From Dyadobacter sp. CY356 (GTDB taxonomy: Bacteria > Bacteroidota > Bacteroidia > Cytophagales > Spirosomataceae), in NCBI RefSeq assembly GCF_021440195.1, contig NZ_JAJTSZ010000006.1:372001-436000 (forward strand): 64,000 bases of DNA. Reading direction: 5' to 3'. The position numbers and the translations under genes are program-made. Within the stretch, counting starts at the first letter, position 1. Each line of letters begins with the position of its first letter. The notes under the pieces are model-generated. The model was given only the letters and a program-made list of their open reading frames with translations. It ran no database searches and was not told the DNA's origin. Of this stretch, positions 35,618 to 45,932 are shown one piece after another.

Positions 35618-37438
35618 TCAACCATAAATTACAAAACCAGCAGGTGGAATGGTAAGGCGAACGGCCTTGCCATTTCTTGTTTCTACATTAACCTGAACCG
35701 GACTTGGACCTGAGGCATATAAACATTTAAGATTGGAATCAATGGAATGCAAACTTTCGTCGATGGTAACGTATGCAATCGTTTCATTTTGCTGGTCGGT
35801 ATTAATTGCGCACAAAATCTCCCGATCATTACAAATCCTTGACCAGGCAACGATTGAATTCATCCGATCGCCCATAAGAACCGGATAACCAAAATCAGTT
35901 CCGTTTCCCGAAATCTGTCTTAAATATTGCCGGCCTCGTCTTAAAGCTAAATGCTGTTTCCTGAGTGATGCAATTTTTGCGATCTCTGGAAAGCATGAAT
36001 TTTCTTCGTTAAAAAAATGAACATTTTTGCTCCGGAAAGCTCCGAAATCTCCTCCAAACATCGATTCTCTGATATAACGATCATTTCCACCTTTGCCATC
36101 GAAACCTTGTTCGGTTCCATAGTACAGACAAGGAATACCAAGCGAAGTAAGGTTGAGTCCAATAACGGCAATAAGTGACATAGAACCGGAATCATTAGCG
36201 CAGAACCGCGCCTTATTCTGGCCTTTCCTAACCTGATCATGATCGTCAAAAAGTGTCACAACTTTATTCCGGAACCATATATGTGATTCTTTATGAACAA
36301 GTTCCGAGTTTCTGAAAAGGTTAAAATAATCTGTCGGGTTCCGATAACCTTTTACCAAATATTCCATTTTATCGGGAATATCATCGATACCAAGTGCAGC
36401 ATCCAGGCCAGTTATTTCAAGCGTATCAAAAGCACGTTGGCGCCCACCCGTAATTTCTCCGATCAAATAAAAATTTTCCTTCCCGATTGACATGGTGAAT
36501 TCTTTGATCACCGATGCGAAATATCTGGTAGCTCCCGGATCCATGTGTTTTACCGTATCAATGCGAAAACCGTCAATATCAGCAATTGCAATCCAGTATT
36601 TATAAGCCTTGGTTAATACTTTCAAGGTTTCAGACGGACCATAATCATCGACCGTACCAGTCCCATGATGCAAATCTTTCAGCACTTCAAAGTCGCCTTC
36701 CAGAAATTCCGGACTATCGTCCCAATGAATTATTTTTCCTTTTTGGGTAAAGGTATCGGCGGTTTGAAGTTCTTTTGGCCATATAGCAGCATCCGGGTAT
36801 TTGTCCTCTCCGACAAAATCCAACGGCAAATCCGGAGTTCCGGAAACATTTCGAAATCCTTCAACCGGAAATGTTTGTCCGTTCTGATAATCCGGCTGGC
36901 CATTAATATAACCAAAAACATCGCCGCTGTGATTTAGTATTATATCAAGAATTACATAAATGCCATGTTCATGGGCTGTTTTAACAACATCAATAAGATC
37001 CTGGGTTGTGCCAAAACGCGGTTCAATATCAAGGAAATCCTGAATGCCATAACCATGGTAGGTTTCCTGGGACGACACTTGCTTGAATACCGGACTGATC
37101 CAGATCGCCGTAATACCAAGACGTTTCAGATATCCGATTTTACTTTTTAAACCTGACAGATTTCCACCCACAAATTTCTGTCCGGCCTCATTCCAAACTT
37201 CTGCATCCTGAGTAGTTTGAATCGCATTTTCAAAATATGATGGAATATATCTTACAGTATTTCCGGTGGTTACAATGCTTCCATCATTATCCAGGTAATC
37301 TTTTTCTCTTCCATCTGAAAAACGATCGAGCAGTAAAAAATACAATACCTGGTCCTCCCAAGCGTCCGGTGAGGGAAAATATTCGGATTTGATCAAATTT
37401 TGAAAATCCAGTTCTGATGTTGATTTAAAATTTCCCAT
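35618..37438 (-). CDS. GH13 alpha-amylase-family enzyme
   Basis: Family 13 glycoside hydrolase, 606 residues from the ATG at 37438. An ATG at 37519 would add 27 residues, a hydrophobic stretch that could be a weak signal peptide, so location is uncertain. The four conserved regions are intact: DIILNH, GFRIDTVKH (nucleophile Asp), LIGEITGG (acid Glu) and LFDDHD (third Asp). The N-terminus with VLYFLLLDRFSDG is typical of cyclomaltodextrinase-like or neopullulanase-like members. It acts on alpha-1,4 glucans; subfamily unknown. It is convergent with the ScyD-like gene. Confidence 0.88.
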   Translation of the reverse strand: MGNFKSTSELDFQNLIKSEYFPSPDAWEDQVLYFLLLDRFSDGREKDYLDNDGSIVTTGNTVRYIPSYFENAIQTTQDAEVWNEAGQKFVGGNLSGLKSKIGYLKRLGITAIWISPVFKQVSSQETYHGYGIQDFLDIEPRFGTTQDLIDVVKTAHEHGIYVILDIILNHSGDVFGYINGQPDYQNGQTFPVEGFRNVSGTPDLPLDFVGEDKYPDAAIWPKELQTADTFTQKGKIIHWDDSPEFLEGDFEVLKDLHHGTGTVDDYGPSETLKVLTKAYKYWIAIADIDGFRIDTVKHMDPGATRYFASVIKEFTMSIGKENFYLIGEITGGRQRAFDTLEITGLDAALGIDDIPDKMEYLVKGYRNPTDYFNLFRNSELVHKESHIWFRNKVVTLFDDHDQVRKGQNKARFCANDSGSMSLIAVIGLNLTSLGIPCLYYGTEQGFDGKGGNDRYIRESMFGGDFGAFRSKNVHFFNEENSCFPEIAKIASLRKQHLALRRGRQYLRQISGNGTDFGYPVLMGDRMNSIVAWSRICNDREILCAINTDQQNETIAYVTIDESLHSIDSNLKCLYASGPSPVQVNVETRNGKAVRLTIPPAGFVIYG

Positions 37439-37608
37439 GATAGATAAAGTGGCTGACGATGATAACCGGATAGTCGTAAAAAAAAGGAAAAAAGAAAACA
37501 ATTCAGTATTTTCGATCATATCAAAACTGAAACGATAATGCGGAGTTAAGCTTAATTCAATTACAACAATTTGTCAGTCAATACATTAATTATAAATATA
37601 CCAGAAAA

Positions 37609-39249
37609 TTGAAAAAATTCTCACTCCCAAAGGCTTTGGTAAAAGCAAAAATCACCTTCCTGTTTTTCTACGTTTGTGCCACGCACAGCTTTGCGCAACT
37701 TCCAGTGCCCACCGATTATCTCACAAAAGATTTTCACAAAGGAAGGCGGGAAGCACTCAGGAAATTACTTCCTGCAAATTCAGTGATAGCGATTTTCGCC
37801 TATCCGGTCAGGAATTTTTCCAATGATGTGGATTATAAATATCATGCAAATCCAGATCTGTATTATTTCAGCGGATATACAGAACCGAATTCCGTGCTGC
37901 TGATTTTTAAAGAAAACCAGAAAGATTCTGCCAATCAATCTTACAATGAACTGTTTTTTGTTCAGAAAAAAGATCCGCGGAGAGAACAATGGACCGGCAA
38001 ACGGCTTGGTATTGAAGGTGTGAAAGCAGCAGGATTTTCACATGCCTACAATGCGGAAGATTTCGATCGTTACGCACCTGATCTTTCAAAATTTGATAAA
38101 ATCATTTTTGAATTCCCACAGGATATTGCTGATAAACTGAATGAGCCGGATGACATTTACGATTTGGTAAAAACATTTAAAAAGAAATCGGCAATGCCGG
38201 AAGATTTTGATGATGAAGTACTTGGTGATTTAATGTCTCTTCGCCAGTATCCAAAATTACTCGCTTCGGTTCCAAGACTTACTTCATATTACCAGGCTTT
38301 GGCTGACAAAAGCGAACGGTATAAAAAGAACACACTGGTTACAAAAATCATTCAGGTAAAAGACTCGACGGAAGTGACAAAACTTTTGGCGGAAATGGAT
38401 GCGATGAAATATAATCCTGCACTTTACAGTCTGTATACCAAACAATTAAGACAAATTAAAACTGCGGAAGAGTTAGTTTTGATGCGAAAAACAGTAGAGA
38501 TTTCTGCTTTGGCGCATCGTGAGGCGATGAAAGCGATCAAACCAGAAATGTCGGAGCTGGAATTGCAGGGTGTCCAGGAATTTATCCATAAAAAACTGGG
38601 TGCCGAATATGTTGGATATCCATCCATTGCCGGAGCCGGAGCAAATGGCTGTGTGCTGCATTATATTGAAAACAATGCAACCGGTATTGGAAATAACAAA
38701 ATGATACTCATGGATATTGGTGCAGAATACCACGGCTATTCGGCCGACATAACAAGAACTTTCCCTGCAAATGGAAAATTCACACCTGAACAAAAACAAA
38801 TCTATGATATCGTAATCGACGCTCAGGAAGCCGTTTTCAGGATTTGTAAAGAAGGAACTTCATTTCAGGAAATTGAAAAAGCCGCGCGTGATGTTGTTGC
38901 AAAAGGATTGGTAAAACTTGGTATCCTGAAAGATGAAAACGAAAGCCGCACTTATTTCCCGCATGGCTGTTCGCATTTCCTTGGGCTTGATGTACACGAC
39001 AAAGGTATTTATGACAAATTGATGGAAAACATGATCATCACGGTGGAGCCTGGAATTTACATTCCGGAAGGCAGCAACTGTGATAAAAAATGGTGGGGAA
39101 TTGCGGTAAGGATTGAAGATGATGTTTTAATTAAAAAGGATAAACTTGAAATCCTGTCCCTATCAGCACCCAGAAAAACAGAAGATGCTGAAAAGGTTGC
39201 TGCACAAAAAAGTTTTGTAGATAACTTGTCTGATGATTTAAAAAAATAA
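37609..39249 (+). CDS. Exported aminopeptidase P family protein
   Basis: Metallopeptidase of the M24 pita-bread fold, 546 residues with a signal peptide ending THSFAQ, so it is periplasmic, unlike the cytoplasmic PepP. N-terminal creatinase-like domain about 35-200. Metal ligands lie in MDIGAEYHGYSADITRTF (two Asp), HFLGLDVHD (His), VEPGIYIPEG (Glu) and VRIEDD (Glu). It removes N-terminal residues preceding Pro. The start is TTG, and no in-frame ATG gives a full signal peptide. It is divergent from the amylase gene. Confidence 0.88.
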   Translation: MKKFSLPKALVKAKITFLFFYVCATHSFAQLPVPTDYLTKDFHKGRREALRKLLPANSVIAIFAYPVRNFSNDVDYKYHANPDLYYFSGYTEPNSVLLIFKENQKDSANQSYNELFFVQKKDPRREQWTGKRLGIEGVKAAGFSHAYNAEDFDRYAPDLSKFDKIIFEFPQDIADKLNEPDDIYDLVKTFKKKSAMPEDFDDEVLGDLMSLRQYPKLLASVPRLTSYYQALADKSERYKKNTLVTKIIQVKDSTEVTKLLAEMDAMKYNPALYSLYTKQLRQIKTAEELVLMRKTVEISALAHREAMKAIKPEMSELELQGVQEFIHKKLGAEYVGYPSIAGAGANGCVLHYIENNATGIGNNKMILMDIGAEYHGYSADITRTFPANGKFTPEQKQIYDIVIDAQEAVFRICKEGTSFQEIEKAARDVVAKGLVKLGILKDENESRTYFPHGCSHFLGLDVHDKGIYDKLMENMIITVEPGIYIPEGSNCDKKWWGIAVRIEDDVLIKKDKLEILSLSAPRKTEDAEKVAAQKSFVDNLSDDLKK

Positions 39250-39277
39250 TATCCAAAATAAATAATATTGAATATAT

Positions 39278-39316
39278 AAAAGCTGCAATTCTGAAAATGA
39301 GTTGCAGCTTTTAATT
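39278..39316 (+). terminator. Terminator after the aminopeptidase P gene
   Basis: AAAAGCTGCAA pairs with TTGCAGCTTTT around a 13-base loop, followed by a T-rich run. Confidence 0.75.
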
Positions 39317-39525
39317 TATTTGGTATGACAAAAGTCAGACAGCGTTAATAGTTTAGATTATTTATTTTAACGAAACAATTGTGGCATAATAAGTTAATGT
39401 GAAATAAAACTTAGAATAACATAACCGCCTTTGCTACATTATAAATAATGTCATAATTTCACACGTATTTAATAATATTATTTACGATCCTAAACTTTTC
39501 AATTCCTAAATTATTCCCTTAACTA

Positions 39526-40800
39526 ATGAAAGAAAAGAAAGGCACCTCTTCGTCCAGGCGTAACTTTATCAAAGGTTCGCTGGCGACAATCGCCACATTT
39601 TCAATTGTACCCCGCCATGTATTAGGCAAAGGTTTTATTGCGCCAAGCGATCAGCTCACAAAAGCAATTGTAGGCGTAGGTTCCATGGGCCGCGGCCACA
39701 TTCCTTATGCCGGAACCAAGGTTGTAGCTCTTTGTGATGTTGATAAAACCCATCTTCAAAAAGCAGTGGATCTTGTTGACAAAGGCGTCAAAACCTTTTC
39801 TGACTATCGCGAACTGATTCAATTACCGGAAGTTGATATTGTTCACGTGGCAACGCCTCCGCACTGGCATGGCATCATTGCAGCCGATGCAGCGCGCGCC
39901 GGAAAAGACGTGTGGTGTGAAAAACCAATGACACGCACGATCGGCGAAGGAAAACGTTTGGTGGAAGCAGTTCAGCAGCACGGAAGAATTTTTCGACTGA
40001 ATACCTGGTTCCGTTTTGAGGATAATTTTTATGGTATGAAAACGACCGTGAAACCTATCAAAAAGCTGGTTCAAAGTGGTTTACTTGGATGGCCGTTAAA
40101 AGTAACAGTAAGTAAGCATACTGGTTTCGACTGGAAATTTTACTGGGTTGGGAAAACAGATAATCAACCTATGCCTGTTCCGGCAGAACTTGATTATGAC
40201 ATGTGGCTCGGCCCTGCTCCTTACAAACCATATAGTGAACACCGTGTGCATCAGACTTTCCGTGGTTACTGGGATTATGATGGCGGCGGATTAGGCGATA
40301 TGGGACAACATTATATTGACCCAATCCAGTATTTCCTTGGAAAAGACGATACCAGTCCGGTGAGCGTGGAAGTGGATGCTCCTCAGCAGCATACCGAAGC
40401 GGTTGGTACCTGGAGACGTATTACTTATACCTATGCAGATGGCTGCCAGATCATCCTGGATGGTGAAGGCAAGGACGAAAATGTGGCTTATATTGAAGGG
40501 CCAAAAGGAAAACTTTATCCAAATTTCAAATCGGATATCCAGGATCTTGAAAAGAAACTGGCGGCTTTCCCGGACCCGGAACCCCAGGTTACAAATTTTG
40601 TTGAAGCTGTGAAGAGCCGTCAGAAATTCGCTTTAAATGAAGAAAACGGACACCGTTCCTGTACGATCGTTAATATGGGCCTTATTGCTTTGCGTTTGGG
40701 CAGATCATTAAAATTTGATCCTGTGAAACAAGAATTTATTGATGACGAAGGTGCAAACCGGCTAATCGACCAGCCCATGCGTGGGCCCTGGACCATGTAA
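39526..40800 (+). CDS. Tat-exported Gfo/Idh/MocA oxidoreductase
   Basis: NAD(P)-dependent sugar oxidoreductase of 424 residues. A twin-arginine signal (SSRRNFIKGSLATIA) directs the folded protein with cofactor to the periplasm. The Rossmann motif is VGVGSMGRGH (about 49-58), followed by EKPMTR, the conserved Lys of the family. The C-terminal alpha/beta domain has GDMGQHYIDP. In Bacteroidetes such exported enzymes oxidise sugar C3 or act on N-acetylgalactosamine-type substrates. The gene is followed by the DUF1080 protein, which supports a 3-keto glycoside pathway, though the substrate cannot be read from sequence. Confidence 0.9.
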   Translation: MKEKKGTSSSRRNFIKGSLATIATFSIVPRHVLGKGFIAPSDQLTKAIVGVGSMGRGHIPYAGTKVVALCDVDKTHLQKAVDLVDKGVKTFSDYRELIQLPEVDIVHVATPPHWHGIIAADAARAGKDVWCEKPMTRTIGEGKRLVEAVQQHGRIFRLNTWFRFEDNFYGMKTTVKPIKKLVQSGLLGWPLKVTVSKHTGFDWKFYWVGKTDNQPMPVPAELDYDMWLGPAPYKPYSEHRVHQTFRGYWDYDGGGLGDMGQHYIDPIQYFLGKDDTSPVSVEVDAPQQHTEAVGTWRRITYTYADGCQIILDGEGKDENVAYIEGPKGKLYPNFKSDIQDLEKKLAAFPDPEPQVTNFVEAVKSRQKFALNEENGHRSCTIVNMGLIALRLGRSLKFDPVKQEFIDDEGANRLIDQPMRGPWTM

Positions 40801-40922
40801 ACTTTTAGATACGGATTTAAAATAGCCCGGATCCGTGTGTACACAGTAATTTCTGTATTGATCTTAATTCAAATTATGAAAAAGAGAAATACAAAAAACG
40901 TTTCATTCATTTAAAACAGATC

Positions 40923-43900
40923 ATGAAAAAAATTATATATGCGCTGCTTGCCTGCTGTGTGTTAAATACCGCTGCAATGGCACAATTGGATAAAAACAGA
41001 ACTTTGTCAACCCGCGTTGCCGATCTGCTTGCGCAACTTCCGGCTGATAATGCAGCTCAGTTAAAGAAAAGTATGGACGAACTGGCCGATCTCGGAAAAC
41101 CGGGATTGATTCAGATCGCATCGATGCTCGTAGCACCTGGCAAAGGAAATGACGCCAAAGCACAATATGCATTGGGCGGATTTACTTATTACGCATCTCA
41201 ATCAGGAAAAGAAGCTTGGCGCAAAAATGCTGCCGAGGCTTATGTTGAAGCTTTATCCAAAGCACAATCGCCGGAAACCAAGCAGTTTTTGATTTATCAA
41301 TTACAAACAATCGGTAAAGACGAAGCCGTTCCGGTTGTAGCAACTTATCTTTCAGATGAATATTTGTCAGGACCTGCCGCCAGAACATTGGCAAGAATTG
41401 GTACTGAAAGCGCAGGAAAAGCACTTTTACAGGCTTTGGCAGATGCAAAAGGAAAATCACAGATTTCGATCACAGAAGCACTGGGCATGAGCCGTTTTAA
41501 AGAAGCAGCTGGTGTTATTGAAAAAACGGCTGCAAGTGAGGATTTGAATTTACGCAAAGTCAGCTTGTTCGCGCTTTCAGAAATCGCTGCTCCATCTTCT
41601 GAATCCATCCTGGCAGCGGCTGCAATGAAGGCCAATTATCTCTATGATGAAGCAAATTCAACTGCGGCTTATCTGAATTATTTGTCACGTTTGTCATTAA
41701 CCGGAAACGCTCCGATTGCAGAAAAAGCGGCTTTGGCCCTTACAACTTCCTTGGTCGACGCCAAACAGACTGGTACCCGTTCGTCTGCCTTGAAAATATA
41801 TGCCGACAGCAAAAAACGTGAAAGTGTTCCTGTTTTGGTAAAAGCACTGGATAGCACAGATCCTGAATACCGCGCAGCGGCTTTGAAACTCGGCCAGAAA
41901 TATACAATGGCCGACGGAACTACGCCCTGGTTGAATGCTATGAAAAAAGCAAAACCGGAAGTTCAGGCTGAGATTATTTACATGCTGGGCCGCGCTGAAT
42001 CGAAAGATGCGCTGGCAACGATTAACAAATCACTTGCTTCAAAAGACGCCAAAGTGAAAATGGCAGCTATCTGGGCGGTCGGAAAAATCGGAGGAGAAAG
42101 CAGTCTTCCTGCCCTGCTTCCAATCTTGAAAAAAGGTAATGCTGATGAAATCAAAGCGGTTAAAAATACACTTCTGACTTTGAAAGGAAATTCGGTTGTG
42201 AATCAGCTTGCGGCTGCTTTACCCACTTTACCTGTTGCGGCACAACCTGCCGTAATCGATGTTTTAGCAGCACGTGCTGCAAGTTCCAAAATGAATGTGG
42301 TTTCCGCCCTGTTGAACAATACTAATCCAGAAGTAAACACGGCAGCATTCAATGCCTTGAAATCACTGGCAACTTCAAATGATCTTCCCTTGCTATTTAC
42401 ATTTTTAGGTTCTGTAAATAATGCTGACGAAATAACAGCTGTTCAAAATGGTATAAAAACAGCGGTAAAAGAATCAGGAAATGCCACGGCGCAGAGTGAT
42501 CTGATTTTGAAACAAATTGCCGCTTCACCTGCGGATAAACAATCACGATACATGGCAGTTTTGGCCAGCATTGGTGGAAATAAAGCTTTGACTTCGGTTG
42601 TTTCATCCTATAATACAGGTGATGCAGTTTTTAAAAAAGCAGCTATTTCGGCACTATCTAACTGGATGGACGCAAGTGCTGCCAACGAACTTTTGGCCAT
42701 TGCAAAAAAATCTACGGATCCCGAAGATTTTAATCTTGCGCTAACCGGTTATGTTTCCGGCATATCAAAATCTCCAAAAACGCCTGTAAACAAAGTATTA
42801 ATGCTTCATAATGCGATAGACATTGCAAAAACAGATGTGCAGAAAGAATTGATATTAAAAGAGTTACAACGATACAAAACTTTTAACGCCTTGCTTTTGG
42901 CTGGAAAATATCTTGACAATTCCGGTGCTGTTCAGCAGGCTGCGGCACAGGCTGTGATGAATATCGGTTTGGCGAACAAAAATTTCAGCGGAGCGGAAGT
43001 TCGTACATTGATGACTAAAACCTCTTCGGTTTTGAAAGGCCAGGACAGTGAATATCAAAAAGAATCAATCCGTAAATATCTGGCTGAAATGCCGGCTGGC
43101 GAAGGTTTTGTCTCTTTATTTAACGGGAAAGATTTAACAGGTTGGAAAGGTCTGGTAGAAAATCCGATCGCCCGTGAAAAAATGAGCGCTGATACTATGG
43201 CAGCAAAACAGAAAAAAGCAGATGAAATTATGAAATCCGGCTGGTCTGCACAGGAGGGCAATCTGGTGTTTTCAGGTCATGGAGATAACCTTTGTACGGT
43301 TAAACAATACGGGGATTTTGAAATGTATGTTGACTGGAAAATTGAATCAAAAGGTGATGCAGGAATTTATTTGCGCGGTACGCCTCAGGTTCAGATATGG
43401 GATACATCGCGTGTGGATGTGGGTGCTCAGGTGGGGTCTGGCGGATTATATAACAACGCCAAAAATCCGAAAAACCCAACCAAACTTGCAGACAACGCTA
43501 TCGGCGACTGGAACAACTTCCATATTACCATGGTCGGAGACCGTGTAACGGTTGAACTGAACGGAGAAAAAGTGGTTGACAATGTGATCCTTGAAAATTA
43601 CTGGGATCGTAAATTACCAATTTTCGTAAAAGAGCAACTGGAATTGCAGGCTCATGGAAACATCGTTTACTACCGTGACATCTATGTTCGTGAAATTCCT
43701 CGTCCGGAACCTTTTATGCTTTCTGATGAAGAGAAAAAAGAAGGTTATAAAATTCTTTTCGACGGCACAAACATGCACGAATGGGTTGGTAATACAATCG
43801 ATTACACCAGCGAAAACGGTGAGATGGTTTGTAATCCGAATGGCGGCGGAAAAGGAAATCTTTACACAAAAGATGAATTCAGTGATTTTGTCTTCCGTTT

Positions 43901-44372
43901 TGAATTCCAGTTAACACCAGGCGCAAATAACGGTCTGGGTGTTCGTACGCCTATGGAAGGCGATGCTGCTTATGTTGGAACAGAAATTCAAATCCTTGAT
44001 AACGATGCTGACATTTATAAAGATTTGAAAGAATATCAGTATCACGGTTCTGCTTATGGCATTATCCCTGCAAAACGCGGATTTCTGAAACCGCTTGGTG
44101 AATGGAACTACGAGGAAGTATATCTTAAAGGTTCAAAAATAAAAGTTACGCTGAACGGTACTGTGATCACGGAAGGCGATCTTGCCGAAGCCAGCAAAAA
44201 TGGAACTGCCGATCACAGAGATCATCCGGGTTTAAAAAACACAACAGGTCATCTTGGATTTCTTGGACATGGTGCTCCTTTAAAATTCAGAAACATCCGT
44301 ATCAAGGATCTTTCGAAGGCAACCGAGGAGCCTGTGGCATCCGGAAAGAAAAAAGTTAAAAAGAAGAAGTAA
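40923..44372 (+). CDS. Exported HEAT-repeat protein with two DUF1080 domains
   Basis: Very large secreted protein of 1149 residues. Signal peptide 1-21 ending AMAQ; HEAT/armadillo-type helical repeats of about 31-35 residues with many Ala and Leu from about 30 to 715; first DUF1080 (3-keto-disaccharide hydrolase-like) domain about 726-925 starting SLFNGKDLTGW; second about 939-1133 starting ILFDGTNMHEW; basic Lys-rich tail to 1149. DUF1080 has a jelly-roll fold and some members cleave 3-keto glycosides. Tandem domains with a helical scaffold in one chain are unusual. The gene lies 122 bases after the oxidoreductase. Confidence 0.9.
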   Translation: MKKIIYALLACCVLNTAAMAQLDKNRTLSTRVADLLAQLPADNAAQLKKSMDELADLGKPGLIQIASMLVAPGKGNDAKAQYALGGFTYYASQSGKEAWRKNAAEAYVEALSKAQSPETKQFLIYQLQTIGKDEAVPVVATYLSDEYLSGPAARTLARIGTESAGKALLQALADAKGKSQISITEALGMSRFKEAAGVIEKTAASEDLNLRKVSLFALSEIAAPSSESILAAAAMKANYLYDEANSTAAYLNYLSRLSLTGNAPIAEKAALALTTSLVDAKQTGTRSSALKIYADSKKRESVPVLVKALDSTDPEYRAAALKLGQKYTMADGTTPWLNAMKKAKPEVQAEIIYMLGRAESKDALATINKSLASKDAKVKMAAIWAVGKIGGESSLPALLPILKKGNADEIKAVKNTLLTLKGNSVVNQLAAALPTLPVAAQPAVIDVLAARAASSKMNVVSALLNNTNPEVNTAAFNALKSLATSNDLPLLFTFLGSVNNADEITAVQNGIKTAVKESGNATAQSDLILKQIAASPADKQSRYMAVLASIGGNKALTSVVSSYNTGDAVFKKAAISALSNWMDASAANELLAIAKKSTDPEDFNLALTGYVSGISKSPKTPVNKVLMLHNAIDIAKTDVQKELILKELQRYKTFNALLLAGKYLDNSGAVQQAAAQAVMNIGLANKNFSGAEVRTLMTKTSSVLKGQDSEYQKESIRKYLAEMPAGEGFVSLFNGKDLTGWKGLVENPIAREKMSADTMAAKQKKADEIMKSGWSAQEGNLVFSGHGDNLCTVKQYGDFEMYVDWKIESKGDAGIYLRGTPQVQIWDTSRVDVGAQVGSGGLYNNAKNPKNPTKLADNAIGDWNNFHITMVGDRVTVELNGEKVVDNVILENYWDRKLPIFVKEQLELQAHGNIVYYRDIYVREIPRPEPFMLSDEEKKEGYKILFDGTNMHEWVGNTIDYTSENGEMVCNPNGGGKGNLYTKDEFSDFVFRFEFQLTPGANNGLGVRTPMEGDAAYVGTEIQILDNDADIYKDLKEYQYHGSAYGIIPAKRGFLKPLGEWNYEEVYLKGSKIKVTLNGTVITEGDLAEASKNGTADHRDHPGLKNTTGHLGFLGHGAPLKFRNIRIKDLSKATEEPVASGKKKVKKKK

Positions 44373-44392
44373 CTATATTTTGCAAAAAATTT

Positions 44393-44427
44393 AAAAAGTC
44401 CGGTCCAAAACTGACCGGACTTTTTTT
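44393..44427 (+). terminator. Terminator after the HEAT-DUF1080 gene
   Basis: AAAAAGTCCGGTC pairs exactly with GACCGGACTTTTT around a 7-base loop, followed by more T. Confidence 0.95.
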
Positions 44428-44516
44428 GTATTTTTTTATTTAGCTTTGGTATAATAATGATTTCAAATCCAATAGTCTAAACGATTTAACCTCAATTTCA
44501 AACAAATCACATTCAA

Positions 44517-45347
44517 ATGAAAATCAAAAATCTATTTTTTACAGCCCTTTTTACAGCATCTTTTTTTTCTGTTCAGGCACAAAATACCCTGGCAGAAATC
44601 TGGGCCACAGAAGGGACAATTCCTGTTCCTGAATCTGTATTTTACAGCGCAACCGACAAAATTTTATATGTAGCACAAATTGATGGTAAAGCAGGTGAAA
44701 AAGATGGAAAAGGTGCTATTGGGAAAGTGGGGCTGGATGGAAAAGTGATTGATCTGAATTGGGTTTCAGGATTGAATGCACCCAAAGGGATGGGAAGACT
44801 TGGTTCAAAATTCTATGTAGCCGATGTTACGGATATTGTTGAAATTGACTTTAAATCCGGGAAAATCCTGAAAAAATATCCTGTTGAAGAATCAAAATTC
44901 CTGAACGATCTCACTATCGATTCAAAAGGAAATATCTATGTTTCAGATTCTGACACACACAAAGTTCATCTACTGAAAGATGGGAAAGTATCAACTTATT
45001 ACGAAACCCTGACACGCCCGAATGGCCTGCTGGCAATAGGTTCCGACTTACTGATCCTGGATAGCGGTTCGTTGATAAAACTGGACGCAAATAAGAAGCC
45101 AACGACCATAGCAGAAGGTCTGGATAAAAGCACAGATGGTATTGAAGAAGTTAAACCAGGTGAATACATTGTGTCCTGCTGGGCTGGCGTTATCTATTAC
45201 GTAAAATCTGACGGATCTAAGGAATTGATGCTGGATACGAAGGCAGCAGGCAGCAATACTGCCGATATCGGGTACGACGCCAGGAAAAAGATTGTGTATG
45301 TACCAACATTTTTGAAAAATAGTGTAGTAGCTTATCAGTTAAAATAA
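44517..45347 (+). CDS. Exported SMP-30/gluconolactonase-like propeller
   Basis: Secreted protein of 276 residues with a signal peptide ending SVQAQ. It has a six-bladed propeller pattern of the SMP-30/Gluconolactonase/LRE-like type, with blades marked by repeats such as LNDLTIDSKGNIYVSDSD and GLLAIGSDLLILDSGS; the N-D pair in LNDLT and Asp in SDSD fit calcium-site positions. It could hydrolyse a sugar lactone produced by the upstream oxidoreductase. It lies after a strong terminator, so it has its own promoter or only read-through. The catalytic role is inferred. Confidence 0.8.
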   Translation: MKIKNLFFTALFTASFFSVQAQNTLAEIWATEGTIPVPESVFYSATDKILYVAQIDGKAGEKDGKGAIGKVGLDGKVIDLNWVSGLNAPKGMGRLGSKFYVADVTDIVEIDFKSGKILKKYPVEESKFLNDLTIDSKGNIYVSDSDTHKVHLLKDGKVSTYYETLTRPNGLLAIGSDLLILDSGSLIKLDANKKPTTIAEGLDKSTDGIEEVKPGEYIVSCWAGVIYYVKSDGSKELMLDTKAAGSNTADIGYDARKKIVYVPTFLKNSVVAYQLK

Positions 45348-45392
45348 TATATTTATCCTAACAAAACAGAATTTTAAAAAACAGGCATTTCT

Positions 45393-45932
45393 ATGGACAT
45401 TTTTGTTGGGAGTCTTTCTTTTAAGTTAAAAGAAAGCGAGTTGCGTGAAGCTTTTGAAAAATTTGGTGAAGTAAGCTCCGCAAAAATTATTATTGACAAA
45501 ATTACACGTCAAAGCAAGGGGTTTGGGTTTGTAGAAATGCCTGATGATGAGCAGGCTAAACTAGCCATAAGTGAATTGAATGGAGTTGAAATGTACGGCA
45601 GACCGTTGGTAGTAAACGAATCGCAGAAAAAAGAGAGAACACCGGGAGACCAGCCAAGAACCAGCAGCAGCAGTGACTCTCGTAGCAGTGACACGCGTAG
45701 CAGCGGCCCGGGCGCAAGTGACAGAAGTGCTAATTTCGGAAGAAATAAACCTGCCGGTGGCGGTGGAGGTTATAGTGGAGGCGGAAACAGCGGCGGAGGT
45801 TATGGTGGTGGCAGCGGCGGATACGGCGGGAAACCAAAATCGGATTACGGACGCGGCGGAAGAGATGGTGGAGATTACAAGAAAGGTGGCGGATCCAAAA
45901 GAGGTGATTCCAGAGACAGAGACGATTGGTGA
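45393..45932 (+). CDS. RRM RNA-binding protein with Gly-rich tail
   Basis: Single RNA recognition motif (residues 1-80) with RNP2 IFVGSL at the start and RNP1 KGFGFVEM near residue 46, then a Ser/Gly/Arg/Asp-rich disordered tail of about 100 residues containing GGG and YGGG repeats. RRM proteins of this sort are frequent in Bacteroidota and cyanobacteria and bind single-stranded RNA, likely as post-transcriptional regulators or cold-shock proteins. The gene lies 45 bases after the SMP-30-like gene and has its own terminator. The tail is repetitive in DNA (gcggaggt-type), so length may vary between strains. Confidence 0.92.
   Translation: MDIFVGSLSFKLKESELREAFEKFGEVSSAKIIIDKITRQSKGFGFVEMPDDEQAKLAISELNGVEMYGRPLVVNESQKKERTPGDQPRTSSSSDSRSSDTRSSGPGASDRSANFGRNKPAGGGGGYSGGGNSGGGYGGGSGGYGGKPKSDYGRGGRDGGDYKKGGGSKRGDSRDRDDW

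Noticed and set aside
45760..45840. Tandem DNA repeat of gcggaggt type
   Set aside because: Explained by the Gly-rich coding tail of the RRM protein.
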